Part shown: one piece after another, positions 11,219 to 23,506 of the stretch
Position numbering within the stretch: the stretch's first letter is position 1
Layout: each line of letters starts with the position of its first letter
The notes under the pieces: generated by a model
Seen by the model: the letters and a program-made list of their open reading frames with translations, nothing else
What the model was told of the DNA's origin: nothing
Database searches by the model: none
Assembly (NCBI RefSeq): GCF_954871325.1
Contig: NC_088775.1
Coordinates: 16,717,561-16,781,560 of the forward strand
Direction of reading: 5' to 3'
Source: Gordionus sp. m RMFG-2023
Taxonomy: Eukaryota; Nematomorpha; Gordioida; Chordodea; Parachordodidae
DNA length: 64,000 bases
Position numbers and translations under genes: made by a program

Positions 11219-13230
11219 TGACAAGATACTTTCCATACTCATGATATTATGTTAAAGTGCGATTCAATTTTAATAGAAACGAAATAAAACTATATTAATA
11301 ATAAGGGAAATAACCATTCAATATATATATATATTTAATAAGAGGAAATAATATTATTTATAATATAGAATTTATTTATTTTTTAAAATAATAAATTTGT
11401 GTTTTGACTAATTTAGTTGTATTATAATGTTGGTCTTCAATCATTCAACATTTCTATTTCAGAGTTACATCTATATCGTCCTATACATTCAATTTTAGTC
11501 CATACCCAATAATACAACAAATTTATAAATCTACGAGAAAGAAAAGGTGCCGCTATTCTTTTCACTTTTAAATTTACTTTTATAAAAGTTAATAAGTTAA
11601 TTTATTTCGATGTATCGGGCGCCGTGTTGGTTTGCTATCCTGTTTTTATCTGTTAAAAAATGTGGTATTGGCACATCTCGGATTTTTTTCCTCACTAAAC
11701 TTCATACCGATATTTTGAATTGAGGTAAATTTTAAACGTTTTTTTAAAAATATTTTTTCCTAAAATGTTCATTGAAAATCATAAAATTGAAGATTCATTT
11801 ATAAAAGATTTGGTGTTTTTAGGTAAATTTGATCAAAAGATCTTATTTTCAAAAGTTAAAAAGATCAACAATCTTTGAAGATTTTTTTTATTTTGAAGAG
11901 CACTTCAAACTTTATTTTATGTAGGTAAGATATTAACGATTTTAAATGAAGAAAAAAAATGATTTTATTAAAGTTACGAGGAATAATTTAATAATACATT
12001 TAAATGCGAATCAGAGACTTTCATGGGCTTGGATATGGGCTAAATATAATATTTTCTAGTGAGACTGGGTTTTTGGGGAAAAATTTTTAGTAGGCATGGG
12101 CCTAAAAATTTTTCATCTAAATTATTTAAAACACTTTCTAACTAAAGAAAATATTTTTTATTCTTCTAATAATAAATTTCAGTATTGTAAACAAAATGAT
12201 TGCCTAAATACACTAAAATATTGTTTATTTTCATTGAACAGTAAATTAAATTTTTGCGTATAGGCTTGGGCAAAATTTTTGAACTTATTATGTACTTGGG
12301 CCGGGCCTGGGAATTTTTTTAAATATTAAATATGGACTCCTGGCCATGTCCGATCAAAATATTCAGGCCCTGCGAATATTGGGAAAATAATTATAAGTCC
12401 CATTTATATGATTTTTTTAAATATTTTTAATATAATCCAAAATTAAGTTCTATCAAAATTTATCTATAATAGATATAATAAATGTATAGAATATAAATAT
12501 ATATATATATTTAAGAATCTGCATTATAAATCTAGTTTTTAAAATAATTTGAAATTCGACGATAGAGATTGATATTGAAGATAATTTTTGTGCAGATCAT
12601 ATCGACAAGGTAATTTCCCTAGAAAATGTGATAATATGTAATTTACACCTGAATTCGTAAAATATATTAATCTAGATAAAAAAATTAACACAGGGTATCA
12701 ATTTTATTATGAGGTGTACTGGAAGGTTTTTTCATCAAACAAGACTAGTAGTTTCAATGAGGAAACATTTAAAAGTAATATATCAAACAAAAATGTGTAC
12801 CCCAACACAATCTTTAGAATGAAATTTGAATCAAATGTATCTAATAGTTTCTGAGCTAGTTGTGTTTATATGAAATTGCTATTATGGCCCAATCCAAACA
12901 AGGTATGTTTCAACTGGCTATAAGATTCAAGAATTATATTATAAATTAAAATATACAATAAATATTTAATATTAACATTTCATTTTATTATTAGACTCAT
13001 CTATTTAATGATAATATGTCTTAAATTATTACATAGACGTTAAACATGCTTAAAATTAACCATTCATCTATTTACAAATTTTATCAAAACATGCTAAAGA
13101 TATTTATTATCCTTTCACATTTTTACTTTTGAGAAAAATTCAATAGATAAAAAGTTAAAGGGTTGTGGTCTGGCTAGTTGGCAAACACGGCCATGCATTG
13201 CATGTAAGTGTTTAACGATTATTTAGTTTT
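11219..13230. other. Intergenic DNA with GC-rich repeat patches
   Basis: This is the 3' flank of cyclin K. I found no gene. The stretch 12030-12370 alternates GGGCTTGGGC / GGGCCTGGGC-type patches with AT-rich filler, like the GC-rich MITEs elsewhere in the window, but its ends are not defined. Confidence 0.5.
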
Positions 13231-13412
13231 AAGTTGAACGGCTCAATTTGAGCCGATTTTAAAAACGACACTCAATATTTTACCCAGAAAAATATTACAA
13301 AGCGTGAAGATTTTTCTGTTACAAAAGTTAGGACATCTAGTAGGCAAATCTCGAGGTTTATCAATATTTTTCTGATTAAAATATTGAGTTAGCCGTTTTT
13401 AAAAATCGAGCC
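13231..13412. mobile_element. Palindromic MITE family, copy A
   Basis: The left arm GGCTCAATTTGAGCCGATTT..AAACGACACTCAATATTTTA pairs with the right arm TAAAATATTGAGTTAGCCGTTTTTAAAAATCGAGCC. The centre shares the GTTAGGACATCT..AGGCAAATCTCGAG pattern with copies at 3930, 30215, 40880 and 56575. No coding capacity is visible. Confidence 0.65.
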
Positions 13413-13711
13413 TTTTAGTAACACTAGTCATAGCATATACTTTCTGATTGATCATCGCTCTAGATTTGGGGATGACAATATGGAAATATTATTATTGAGA
13501 TGTAGTAAAAAAATATATATATTTGAAATTTTAGTCAAATTTCTTATTTGTGGAAATAGTAATACCTAAATATTTTAAAAAGAGCGCTATTTTTTTGAAA
13601 ACGCTAGCGGTAGCGATAACGCGCTACTTTTAAAAGTATTTAGCAACACTGATACACAATAAGATGAAACAAGTTTATAAGCTATTTCTCATTAAATGTG
13701 ATTGCTACAAC

Positions 13712-13877
13712 CAGTAGCTTCACTAAGGGAGACACAGGGGCTTAAACCCCCTGAAAATTTTCAAGTTTTTTAAAAAAATCCTATAAAAAAAGGTTATTTT
13801 GAAATAATTAAGATCATTTTCAAATATAGAAAAAAAATATATTTGAGCCCCCTGAGATTGTAGAGGCTAGTGACGCC
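13712..13877. mobile_element. Short MITE with GGGG-rich inverted ends
   Basis: The left part (CTTCACTAAGGGAGACACAG, then GGGGCTTAAACCCCCTG) is mirrored by the right part GAGCCCCCTGAGATTGTAGA followed by GGCTAGTGACG. It spans about 165 bp with an AT-rich middle. It resembles widespread eukaryotic MITEs with CACTAG..GGGG ends. No target duplication could be fixed. Confidence 0.5.
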
Positions 13878-15829
13878 ATTGGCTGCAACTGTGAAATGTA
13901 GCTTTTTAAAGTTTAAACTAATCAAAAATAACGTAGTTCAAACTCAAGATTAATTTATTTAGCTATAATGATCATACAATGCCCAAACTTTGATAGATAT
14001 ATTTATCAATAATTTCGCTGAAACTTCGAAATATCGAAGAAAATATATTTTTTTTATAATTTATATATAAAATCGTCAAAATGTGTTAATCATATTTATC
14101 CAATAGTATTCTTTATAATATTCAGCTAATGGTAATCTTTATACCAATATTTTTCTAATGATATTCTTTTTATACCAATATTCACCCAATGTATTTATTT
14201 TCCATCATATGATTGTATATTAATCCGCTAGTTTAATTGTTTTTTTGGCCATATTAGAATAGATACATCCAAGATAGGTATCAATTGATAGCTAATCAAG
14301 ATCATTCTGATTCCCCGCCATTCATGATGGCTATCAGCTGATATAATTATCATTTTATATCTATGAAATTTATTTGTATAAATTGTGCAATAACTTTCTG
14401 TATTTGAAACAATGTATAATTGGATGCAATAAAGTTATATTTTTGCAAAAGTGGTGTCTATTAATATACTATAGATCCGGAAGTTGGAGGGGCTCAACAT
14501 AAATTTTGAAACCTATGCCAATGTTTATTAAGAGATTTGGGCTTATTTATTATCTTAGTCATGCCGAATAAATATTGTGAGAAAAATAGGAATTTATATG
14601 TTATATTATTATTTTAGATATTTTGCTTACTCATTTATTCGCCTAAAATATATTTATTTTTAAAAATGACTTTATTTAATATTTATCATATTTATAAATA
14701 GTGGCCTGGGTAAATTTTATGAGTTATAATATACCTTTTTACTGGTAGAAGTTATATATTTCCACTTAGGTAAAATCAGGATGGCGTAATATTTGAAAAC
14801 TGATTTCTAAAACGATGAACAATATATAAGGCATTATTTGGGACTAATTATATACTCCATACTATCTATAAAAAAAATCTGATTGTAAGTCATAAGCAAA
14901 ACAAGAAAGCTTGAACATTTTGCTAATATCAAAAATAATAGGACATAAATTCTAATTTATACTAATATTTAGTGCCTCATTCATACTTTAATATTACAAA
15001 ATCCTTAACGGAATTCCAGATAAAAGAACAATTATTATTATTGTCTTATATATTAAAATTGAAATAATATCAATAAAATTATATTATTAATAAAAACTTT
15101 TTATCAGAGAGAGGTAAATCTATGAAAATTCTAACCTTTAATAGTGAGAAATTTGGCAGATTCTTCGAAAATAAATTCCTCTATAGCAAATAAATATAAA
15201 AATGATGAGAATAGTTTGATTTCTGCAAAGGAAAATTTGGTAGATTTACTTGTTGTTAAGTTAGATATATTCAATGGAGAAAATTCAATTTCTTATTCTT
15301 TTCTACTTGGAAAGCCAGTTTCCGTTTAAAAATAAGTCCTGAAGAATTCCAATACAAGGATATCTTTTTAACTTTTTGGTATTCGTTAGAAACATTATGT
15401 TTCAAGGAGGATCTACTCGAGATTTTGAATAATCGTTTGACTCTCCTGGAAGAAGGCTTCTCATGATTTTAGTAACGAATATAGACCTGAAAATATAAAT
15501 GCTAATTCAGAAACCATTATCAAGACTTTTAATATTTGACGTGGAAGAGAATAAAGATTTATCACTCCATTGGAGATTCAAAGGATAAATTTGGACATGC
15601 ATGTGTCAAAAATGTTTATGAAGAGAGTTGGTGCAAAACTTTTCGTTAAAAAAATATAGCACGACATATTCAGAAAAGTTGGCGGTGTTCACCGTATAGA
15701 TAAAGAACTTGATTGTTTACAATCGATAAGAATAGTTATCTGTCGATCGTGATATCATTAATGGAATGATTGGCCGAGATTATGGCCAATTGAGATGGAT
15801 TCCATTCGAAATAGCTAGTGTTTGATACA
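13878..15829. other. AT-rich DNA without a secure gene
   Basis: A 61-codon frame at 15144-15329 and a helical-looking stretch near 15340-15470 (FQYKDIFLTFWYSLETLCF and LLEILNNRLTLLEEGF) have coding character. They are not joined to a recognisable gene and may belong to the decayed element whose integrase piece follows. Nothing else is seen. Confidence 0.4.
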
Positions 15830-16190
15830 GAATACAACAAATGAGGCGATGATTAAACATTTGTCATATAACGGACCACAGTTTATATATGAGGAATTCT
15901 ATGGTTACTGTATATTAAACAACATACTTCGTATACGGTCGACATCATATCATCCATCATAGATTATCTGATCGGCCAATACGAACTTTGAAAAGTTAAT
16001 ATTACACAGCGATGTTCAATTTCGCATCCGGAATAAAATTTTGCACTTAGTGCCTATCAAATGGAACAACATAACTCTACGCAAAGATTTCCTGCTAAGG
16101 TTATGCTTAGAAGACAATTAAAAATTATTTTGGATTGGATAAGACCGGATATGGACATTAAAGTGAAAACGCTATGCTAGATAAATTCAA
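15830..16190 (+). mobile_element. Fossil LTR-retroelement integrase fragment
   Basis: Near 15875-15960 the sequence reads NGPQFIYEEFYGYC and ILRIRSTSYHPS. These match the central and C-terminal part of the integrase core of Ty3/gypsy-like elements. It is a short, old and clearly broken remnant. No LTRs, protease or reverse transcriptase could be tied to it within the window. Confidence 0.6.
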
Positions 16191-16329
16191 AATAGTGGCT
16201 TATATTCTAAAAGGAGAGAATTTAAATTTCACAACCTTTAATAACGAGATAAGGTGGAAAATGAATATCATTTTAAGTGAATAAAGAAATTTCATACTGA
16301 TCCCCAACCCCTCTCTCATAAAAATGATT

Positions 16330-16395
16330 ACAATATATCACTTCCTTACTTACTTCCTTCCCTCCCTCCCTCTCTCCCTTTACTTTCTTTAAACA
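16330..16395. repeat. Pyrimidine-rich (CCTT/CCCT) low-complexity tract
   Basis: Imperfect CTTC, CCTTCC and CCCTCC repeats run for about 60 bp. No further structure is visible. Confidence 0.8.
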
Positions 16396-16399
16396 GTAT

Positions 16400-18098
16400 T
16401 TTGAAGGAAAAACAGGTATAATTTAACAATTTTTCATAAAAAATGATTATAATTCATTTAGAAAAAATGGGATAAACCAAAATTGTTTTTTAAAAAATGT
16501 AACATAGCTAAATGCCTACAATTTTTGACTTAAAAATCTCCAATAAAACTAATATGTTATACCCCCTAAAATCTTATCTACGCATTTGGAGCAGGTTTTT
16601 ACTTAAATATCGTTGAGTCCAAAGGAATGTTGCTAAAGTATGTTTATAAGTTAAAGATGATGCAGTGATTCCACATGAAAGACCAGAGGTTATAGAAATA
16701 GTAGTGTCAGTTTATGAAGCAGGAAAATATAATATTTTGAACTAACCGAAAGGTCTATCTAGGAAATAGAACTTATTATATGTTTGGGAGGTAATTGCAT
16801 TCTAAAAAAAGTGTAATTATTATGTTTTCCCCCCTTCAATTGTTTCTTTATTTGAATAAATATACTACTCTGCATTCACAGTTAACAATAATTCTCGGCG
16901 ATGGGTTAGGCCTCATTAATAGTAAGCGAACATCGCTGGATATTTTTCAAAAGTAAGTAAATAATAGGTAAAAATTATAATCTATGACGATGTTATTCAT
17001 TTCATCGTATCGCACGGTCATTATAAATTTTACTTATTATTTGCTTGCTTTAAAATGCCCAGCGAGGCGTATCACACCTCCTGAGCGATGCACCTCAAAT
17101 ACATTAAAATTGACGAATATAAAAATTATATTATCATCAAAAGCATTTTATATACTTTCCTATTGGAAGAAACCCCCAAAATAATTTTTGCGGGAAAGCG
17201 CGAGAAGTTGTTATAGCACTGCTTTTGCCGAAACAGAGGATTACATCAGTATGGGATCAGAGTAAGTTTTTATTATTAAATTACTCTAAAATTAGTCGGT
17301 AGGTAAATTGATGAATTTTATTGACCTTATTATTTAAGTGAGTAATGGATAGATAAACATATCGCTTTCTTCTTGCATTGTTATAAAACTTAATCGAAGT
17401 TAAAGAATTGCGGTAGTTTAAAATTCGACGTAAAAATCATATTTATATTTTAATATATTCTTGTTTTTGTTAAAAATATTTTTTTGTTATGTATAATAAA
17501 TTAATTTGCTTTTTACGTTACGTTGCTTTGACATAGTTAAAACGTAAGCATTTTTGGGAATAATCTGTTTCTTTTTTTTAAACCTAATGCTTTCTATAAC
17601 TCTCGACATAAATTCCTTGATTGTCACTTCAAAGTATAATAACAAAAACAATACTTGCGTCTTGACAGCGTGTAATACAATAAAATTTTATTTATTCTTT
17701 CACAAAAATTAGTCAACCATCATACTTGATTACTAGAAAGGGGAAAAAGGATGATTTCTTTATGGAAAGTTTAGATTCCGCAGCTGTATAAATGTTGTCC
17801 TTAATTGTTATGTGCGTGGGATCTCCATTCAAAGGCGCGTTCGGAGTTTGTTGTAAAGGTTTCAAAAAATTTATTTTCAATTCTTTTTCAACCCTCCCTC
17901 ATACGTGATATTATGTGGCTGCCCGCCCTAACAAAGATGCTCTCCATTTGGGAACCTATAATTAAACTTCTAAAAATTCTATTAGAGTCATCTGAGGCGG
18001 CGGGCGTAACACCATCTATAAAACATAGGCCCGGTCACGGGCTCGAAAAACATGTTAAATTTCCTACTCCTACCTTTTTGACAGTGAATAATGTAATT
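16400..18098. other. DNA without a secure gene
   Basis: A small frame at 16984-17184 and a 108-codon frame at 17805-18131 occur in slightly GC-richer sequence. A GTAAGT donor-like site stands at 17261 after a reading AETEDYISMGSE. No homology, acceptor-donor chain or repeated structure supports a gene call. Confidence 0.4.
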
Positions 18099-18099
18099 T

Positions 18100-19552
18100 T
18101 AGTGGCTGTAAACATTTCTAAAAATATCTAACACGTTCACGTTCACTTTTAAAAAAAAGGAACTCGTTCACGTTTGTTCAAAATTAAATGATAAATTTTT
18201 TTTTAAATTAAATTTATTATAAATAAATGTCTTATATTTTTTAACACAATATATTATCTATGTTAAAAAATAATATAGTTCTATTCTGATAATATATTAT
18301 AAATACAATATAATATAGCTATAATATAGCGAATAAAAGGATATTTTTATTTATAAAAATTTTTCTTATTAATTTTTAATAAAAATTGTTAACGCTTGGC
18401 AGTTAATACGACATTAGCTATTAAAAACGCGCTCTACAGGGACAGATGAGAGATTTGCTGTATTATATTTAATAAAACTCTTTTAACTTGGGGATTTTAT
18501 TGAAATCATTTATTGTTTTGTCCTTTGCTTCAAAAAATTGAGATAAGTTATCCTCCTCCAATCTATCCTCTACTTCCTCGTCAAAAAAAGGATATCTATA
18601 AATTAACAGTTCTTACATTATCATTTCTAGGGTTTTAATGCATTTTTTCAAAAACACTATAAGTTTATTTTTTATAGGTTCGTTCTGTGTAAGTTTTATT
18701 CATGGCCATTGAGGCTTGAATACTGGACTGGATATATAATTGCAGAAAAACATATTGATCTTCATATATATGTACCATATCTTTAAAAAAAATAAAATAT
18801 ATGTTAATTTGATAGTGATAGGTTTTATACAGTTTATTAATCCCATTTAATACAGCGTTTATCAATGGTTGACCATATTTTAGGCCACTAATTTTTTTTT
18901 AAATTTAAAATAACTATAGTTACTATTGGGCTCAAATAGCTTAAATGCCTTTTTTCTTCAAATTTAATGATTTTAATTAGTTATATTATGTTATATAAAA
19001 TAAAATAATTAATATTACAATCAAATGTCGTTTTAAATTGGAACTTGAAGATTTTGAAACTGATATAATACTTTTTGGGCACATTTTATATTTGTTACGT
19101 ATTAAATTAGTTCCTTATATAGAATATTACTGTAAAATATTTATCATATTTGGGCCATGATGATTTCATCTGGTTTTGAATTTTCAGAATCAGATGATGA
19201 TGATGATGAAATAATAATATCCATGCTTATGCTAGTCTATTAAATTAAAATATAACAATAATATTCAAATGAATAATTTATAATAATTGCGTATTAAAAA
19301 AATTGAAATGTGAAAAAGAAAAACAGTTGATTATAAAATAAAAGACATTTTTCTTAAAAAATTCGGATTAATATTAAATTTTTCATATAAATAAAAATAA
19401 AAATTGTTTTTAAAATTGAACGAACGTTAAATTCGAACGCATTCGTCATAAAAAAGGAACGCGTTCACGTTCAAAGTTTGTCAAAAATAAAAGGAATGCC
19501 GTTCATCATTTTTTTCAGAAAAACGAACTTGAACGCGTACGTTTACAACAAT
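18100..19552. mobile_element. Decayed hAT-like element with GTTCACGTTC subterminal repeats
   Basis: Both ends carry arrays of GTTCACGTTC / GAACGCGTTC-type motifs (18131-18180 and 19418-19545). Near-terminal GCTGTAAAC at the left mirrors GTTTACAAC at the right. Near 18400-18480 on the minus strand there is a remnant of the hAT dimerisation region (a reading like ...CPCRARF... next to an IPKLK-type stretch). The design, subterminal repeats around a transposase tail, parallels hAT transposon 3 but with a different motif. The ends and target duplication are not certain. Confidence 0.55.
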
Positions 19553-20343
19553 AAAATTTAGAATAAATTTTAAAAAAAATATGGAATGGGCAAAATTTGT
19601 AACAATAGAATATAGAGATAAATTTCATTAAATTATTAGTTATTGTTTGAATGCAAAGCACTAAAACAGAGAATAAAATTGATATTTTGAGTGAAACATA
19701 ATTTCTAATTTTAATTTATAAAATTTGGCCCACGAACGATGCTAATTTTTATTACCGAGCTTAAGCTTGGGAAAAATTGAAATTTAGACCCTTTATTTAT
19801 ATGTTAATTTCCAAATAACTCGTGAAAACTGACGCTCAATCGCATTTAAAGAAGTAGTCGGATAATAGTTACAATATTGTTCATTCATAATATATAAGTG
19901 ACGAAACATTAGATTAAAATCTAATCCTAGTTAATTTACAAATGATACCACCTGTATATTAATATTAATGAATCTAGACATGTTCCTCAAACTCACCTGT
20001 ATAGCTAGAATTTATAATGGATGAAAGGAGGTACTCATCTAAAATCATATTATAAATCAAAAATTTATGACAATTCTTTATCCTCTGTTATTTTTGAAAA
20101 ATACGTCAGCTCCATTAATTCTCAACAATTAGAAGCGCTAATTTTAAAATTTATGAAGATATTTACCATTTTAATCAGTTTAATAATCATTGCTTAATTG
20201 ATAAAATAATTCTATCTAAAAACATTTAACATTAAAAGATTTAAAATTTGTAGATTATAAACAATCATTTTTTTTAGGTTATTCAGATGATAGTGAAAAT
20301 AAGTAAATTTTATTACAATTTAATTAATGAATATATATTTAAG

Positions 20344-23286
20344 GAAAGAAAAAAAATGCTAAGGTTCCTCCACCTTTACCTAAAAACCCTAAAACAGTTG
20401 TAAAAAATGGCGATTTTTCTGAAATATCTAACGAGACGACTAAAATTATCCCAAAGCCAACACCTAAGGTTATTGCCAACAAACCCTTAGAAAGTGCACC
20501 CGATCTTGAAACATTGACCGCTGCGCTAAGAAATGCTAAAGGTTAATACTAACAGGATTAATTTTATAAAAAATATTTATATAATCCTAGTGCGGGACCT
20601 ATAGACTTTATTATAATCTCAAATCTTCAATATATATTATATACTTAAAATATAGTAAGTATATCCAACATTTTATTAATTTTGATTTAATAGTTTTTTT
20701 AAATTTAAGCCATTTGTTGTATCATCACATTTTTTTTACGAAAGTATACTGAGTAGTTAATAGTATAATAATTAAATGATTTCGTCAAAGGTATGAAAAA
20801 GAAGCCTGATTATATATATATAACCGATCTAATATCTAATTAAATCTTTTAAGCGTAATCTTTATCATTAAATTATGATAAGTGAAACGTAGTAATAGAG
20901 GCAAAAAAGACAACCTATGTGGCGCGGGAGAGCTCAAATCGGGTCTCACAACAATTTTATTTAGCCAAGGGCCCCTGATTTGGCTTCTTTTTACCTCTAC
21001 ATAGTAACCTGAACTCCATATGTATATTTTTTTATAAAAAAAATTTAACTAATATTTAAATTCTGAATTAGTTTAAGCTTGTCAAAAATTTTAGGCTTAA
21101 AAAAAATTAAATTTTATATAAACTTAAAAAAATAAAAATAAATCTCAACCAAAAGATCCAATTCCCAGTAAAAAATCTCCTCTAACCGATGACAAGAAAA
21201 TAACCAAATCCAATGATCAAATAATAAAAAATGCGCCAGTGCAAAGATATTCCCCAACTAAAACGAATACCATATCGGATTACGAATATACTTATGAATA
21301 CGAAGCAATCCCGGGAAAACCGAAACCAACCCCTAGTATATATTTACTATATTAAAATAAATTCCAATAATATAATAATAATGTTTTGAAAAGAATCTAG
21401 GAAAAAAAGTAAACAAAATATTTGGAATTTAAAAATAAAATAGTTATTCAAAAAAAATTTTTTTGAAATAAGATTGTAAATAGCCTTTAGATTTTTGGAT
21501 AATTTCCATGGTTTTCTAAAATATAAAAATAAATACATGCATTTATTAATTTAGGTTCGGATTATGAATACGAGTATCTACCCGAATACGAGTATGAAAG
21601 TAAGTTTACATTAATATATTTGTTAGTCTGTTCCTGGCCCACTTCATTAATTCCACAATTAAAACACGCTTTGTTAAGAGATAAAATTCTCACTTTTAAC
21701 TTTTAACCATACAAGCATTTTAAACACCGGTTATTATTTTTCTCTTCCTCTCCATAATTTTTTTAAGTTTCATATTAAATTCAGATTTTTCCAAGGTTAT
21801 ATAATACTTTTATGATTAATACGTAATAATATAAGCCATCAATCTATTTTATTGGAAATATACACCTTATATATAACTCTTTTAGTTATAAATAGTCATA
21901 AATAAAATAAGTGAGTTTGAGTTGATAATAAATTCTTTTAGAGTGGCATTTTAAACAATGATAAATTACATTTAAAACACTTGAAAGTAATTAGTTAGTT
22001 ACATTTTTCACAAATGTACTTAGATATGGGTATAAATAATTACTTATGTAACTAGCTATCTGTTAATATTTTTTTTAACAAAGTCATATTAACCTGTCAT
22101 TCTATCCACAGTTTAAAAATTTTTTTTAACCCGTCCGCTCATAACCTATAATAATTAGCATGCCCGCCTATTTATTTGAACCTTTTGTTTTTAGCTTATC
22201 TACTCGTTAAATGTTTAAAAATATTTTGATTATTTGTTTTAGCTCTTAATTCATTTTTATTTATACTCATAAAATCAATGCTTTACTCGCCATGTAGATT
22301 TTGGAAATATTTGTAGCAGCCCGTCCATTCATTTTTTTAACATGCCTGTTGCTGATATCTAGTTTTTGTATTGTAAAAATTAAATGCTTAATTAAGGCTA
22401 AATCGTACAGAATTCCTGGTTGGTAAATAGTCCCAAGTGAAAATATTTTAGAAGCTGTATTATGTTTTTATTTTAAGTAAAAGGCTAACCCTATCTCATA
22501 TGGAATTTATAGGAATCAAGAAGGAAAACAGAAACAAATAAGTTTGATTTAAATTATGATATTGCCTATATCATATCTATACTATACCCGCATCAAGCCT
22601 TGGCCCATATGCAAACTCTTTTTATTATAACCAAGTTCAACTGATATTTTAGTCTTGAGTTATTTACCAACGAGTGCAAGCTAGATATTGAGTCTCAAAA
22701 TAAAACTTTTTTAACAATTATATTTTGATCTATTATAACAAATTTTTTAGCTGTTGCTGGTGAATACGAATACATAACTGGTAATATTTATATGCGAATA
22801 TAAATTTAATTTAAAACTTCTAAAAAAATTTTAAAACATATTGAAAGGTAACTATTAAATTTTCATCAAGACATAGGTGTAGCCAAGGTGGAGGGGTGTT
22901 GGGACCTTTCCTTCTCCTTGGTAAATTTGCGTTTTTCCAATTAATATTAAGCCAATAAAATTTGCCGCCTTATACACCCCCCCCCTCTCTTGCCCCAGAA
23001 TGAATATATTATAAACAATATTTTAAAAGAAAAATACTGTATTTACAAAAAAGTTAAATCTATTTTTTAAAATGGTAACACGTCCAAAACACTCAAATTA
23101 ATGGGGTCTAAAACCCCATCAAATATTATTACCCCCTTCCCCCCCCCCCCAAAAAAAAAATTAAAATAAAATAATAAATAAATAAAATTTAGGCTACATC
23201 TATGCCTAGATTGTTAAATTCTTGTCAATATGTATTTTGGTAAAACATTATGAAAATTTTATACTGGTATATAGTTACTTTATCGA

Positions 23287-23361
<75 letters not shown>

Positions 23362-23506
23362 GAAAAGAAAAGAAAGAAAGAAAGGAAAAGAAAAGAAGAG
23401 AAAGGAAAGGAAGTTCCTTATTCTTTTTGTTTATATTGATTATAATTTTTATTTAAAAGGCTCTGAAACAAATCCTGATTATGAATACCAATATGAATAT
23501 TTATAA
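20344..23506 (+). CDS. Unknown protein with Pro/Lys-rich middle and YEY-repeat tail (3' part, five exons)
   Basis: I do not recognise the family. Five exons on + join without a frame conflict: 20344-20541, 21156-21335, 21555-21599, 22751-22780 and 23460-23506 (stop TAA). Every intron between them is phase 1, and three exons are only 45, 30 and 47 bp. The encoded 3' part is about 166 residues. It starts basic and proline-rich (KVPPPLPKNPKT), passes through a helix-like APDLETLTAALRNAK, and ends in repeated acidic-aromatic motifs: DYEYTYEYE, DYEYEYLPEYEYE, GEYEYITG and NPDYEYQYEYL. The acceptor at 21156 (AAAAG) is weak but restores the frame exactly. The middle looks intrinsically disordered. 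The tyrosines flanked by acids could be phosphorylation or sulfation sites; that is inference. The 5' exons are unresolved; a candidate lies at 20025-20168. Intron 22781-23459 contains a MITE and a GAAA microsatellite. Confidence 0.75.
22869..23212. mobile_element. MITE with ATAGGTGTAGCC ends (inside an intron)
   Basis: The left end ATAGGTGTAGCC is mirrored by GGCTACATCTATGCC at the right. Between them lie C-rich runs (22978-22986 and 23140-23150) and A-rich filler. Similar GTGGGA..TAGGCCTATACC sequence occurs at 28500-28630, and TAGGTGTAGCC near 55285. It sits wholly in the last intron of the YEY-repeat gene. Confidence 0.55.
23285..23412 (+). repeat. (GAAA)n microsatellite
   Basis: About 20 or more GAAA/AAAG units are pure at first and then interrupted by GGAAAAG and GAGAAAGG variants. 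It lies in the last intron of the YEY-repeat gene, about 50 bp before the terminal exon. The apparent lysine/glutamate-rich reading frame across it is an artefact of the repeat. Confidence 0.95.

Noticed and set aside
17805-18131. A 108-codon frame in GC-richer DNA
   Set aside because: It overlaps the left end of the decayed hAT-like element and shows no recognisable domain or splice context.
23222-23506. Long lysine/glutamate-rich reading frame across the GAAA repeat
   Set aside because: It is generated by the microsatellite in an intron. Only the last 47 bases (23460-23506) are supported as an exon, by phase and by the YEYQYEYL match to neighbouring exons.
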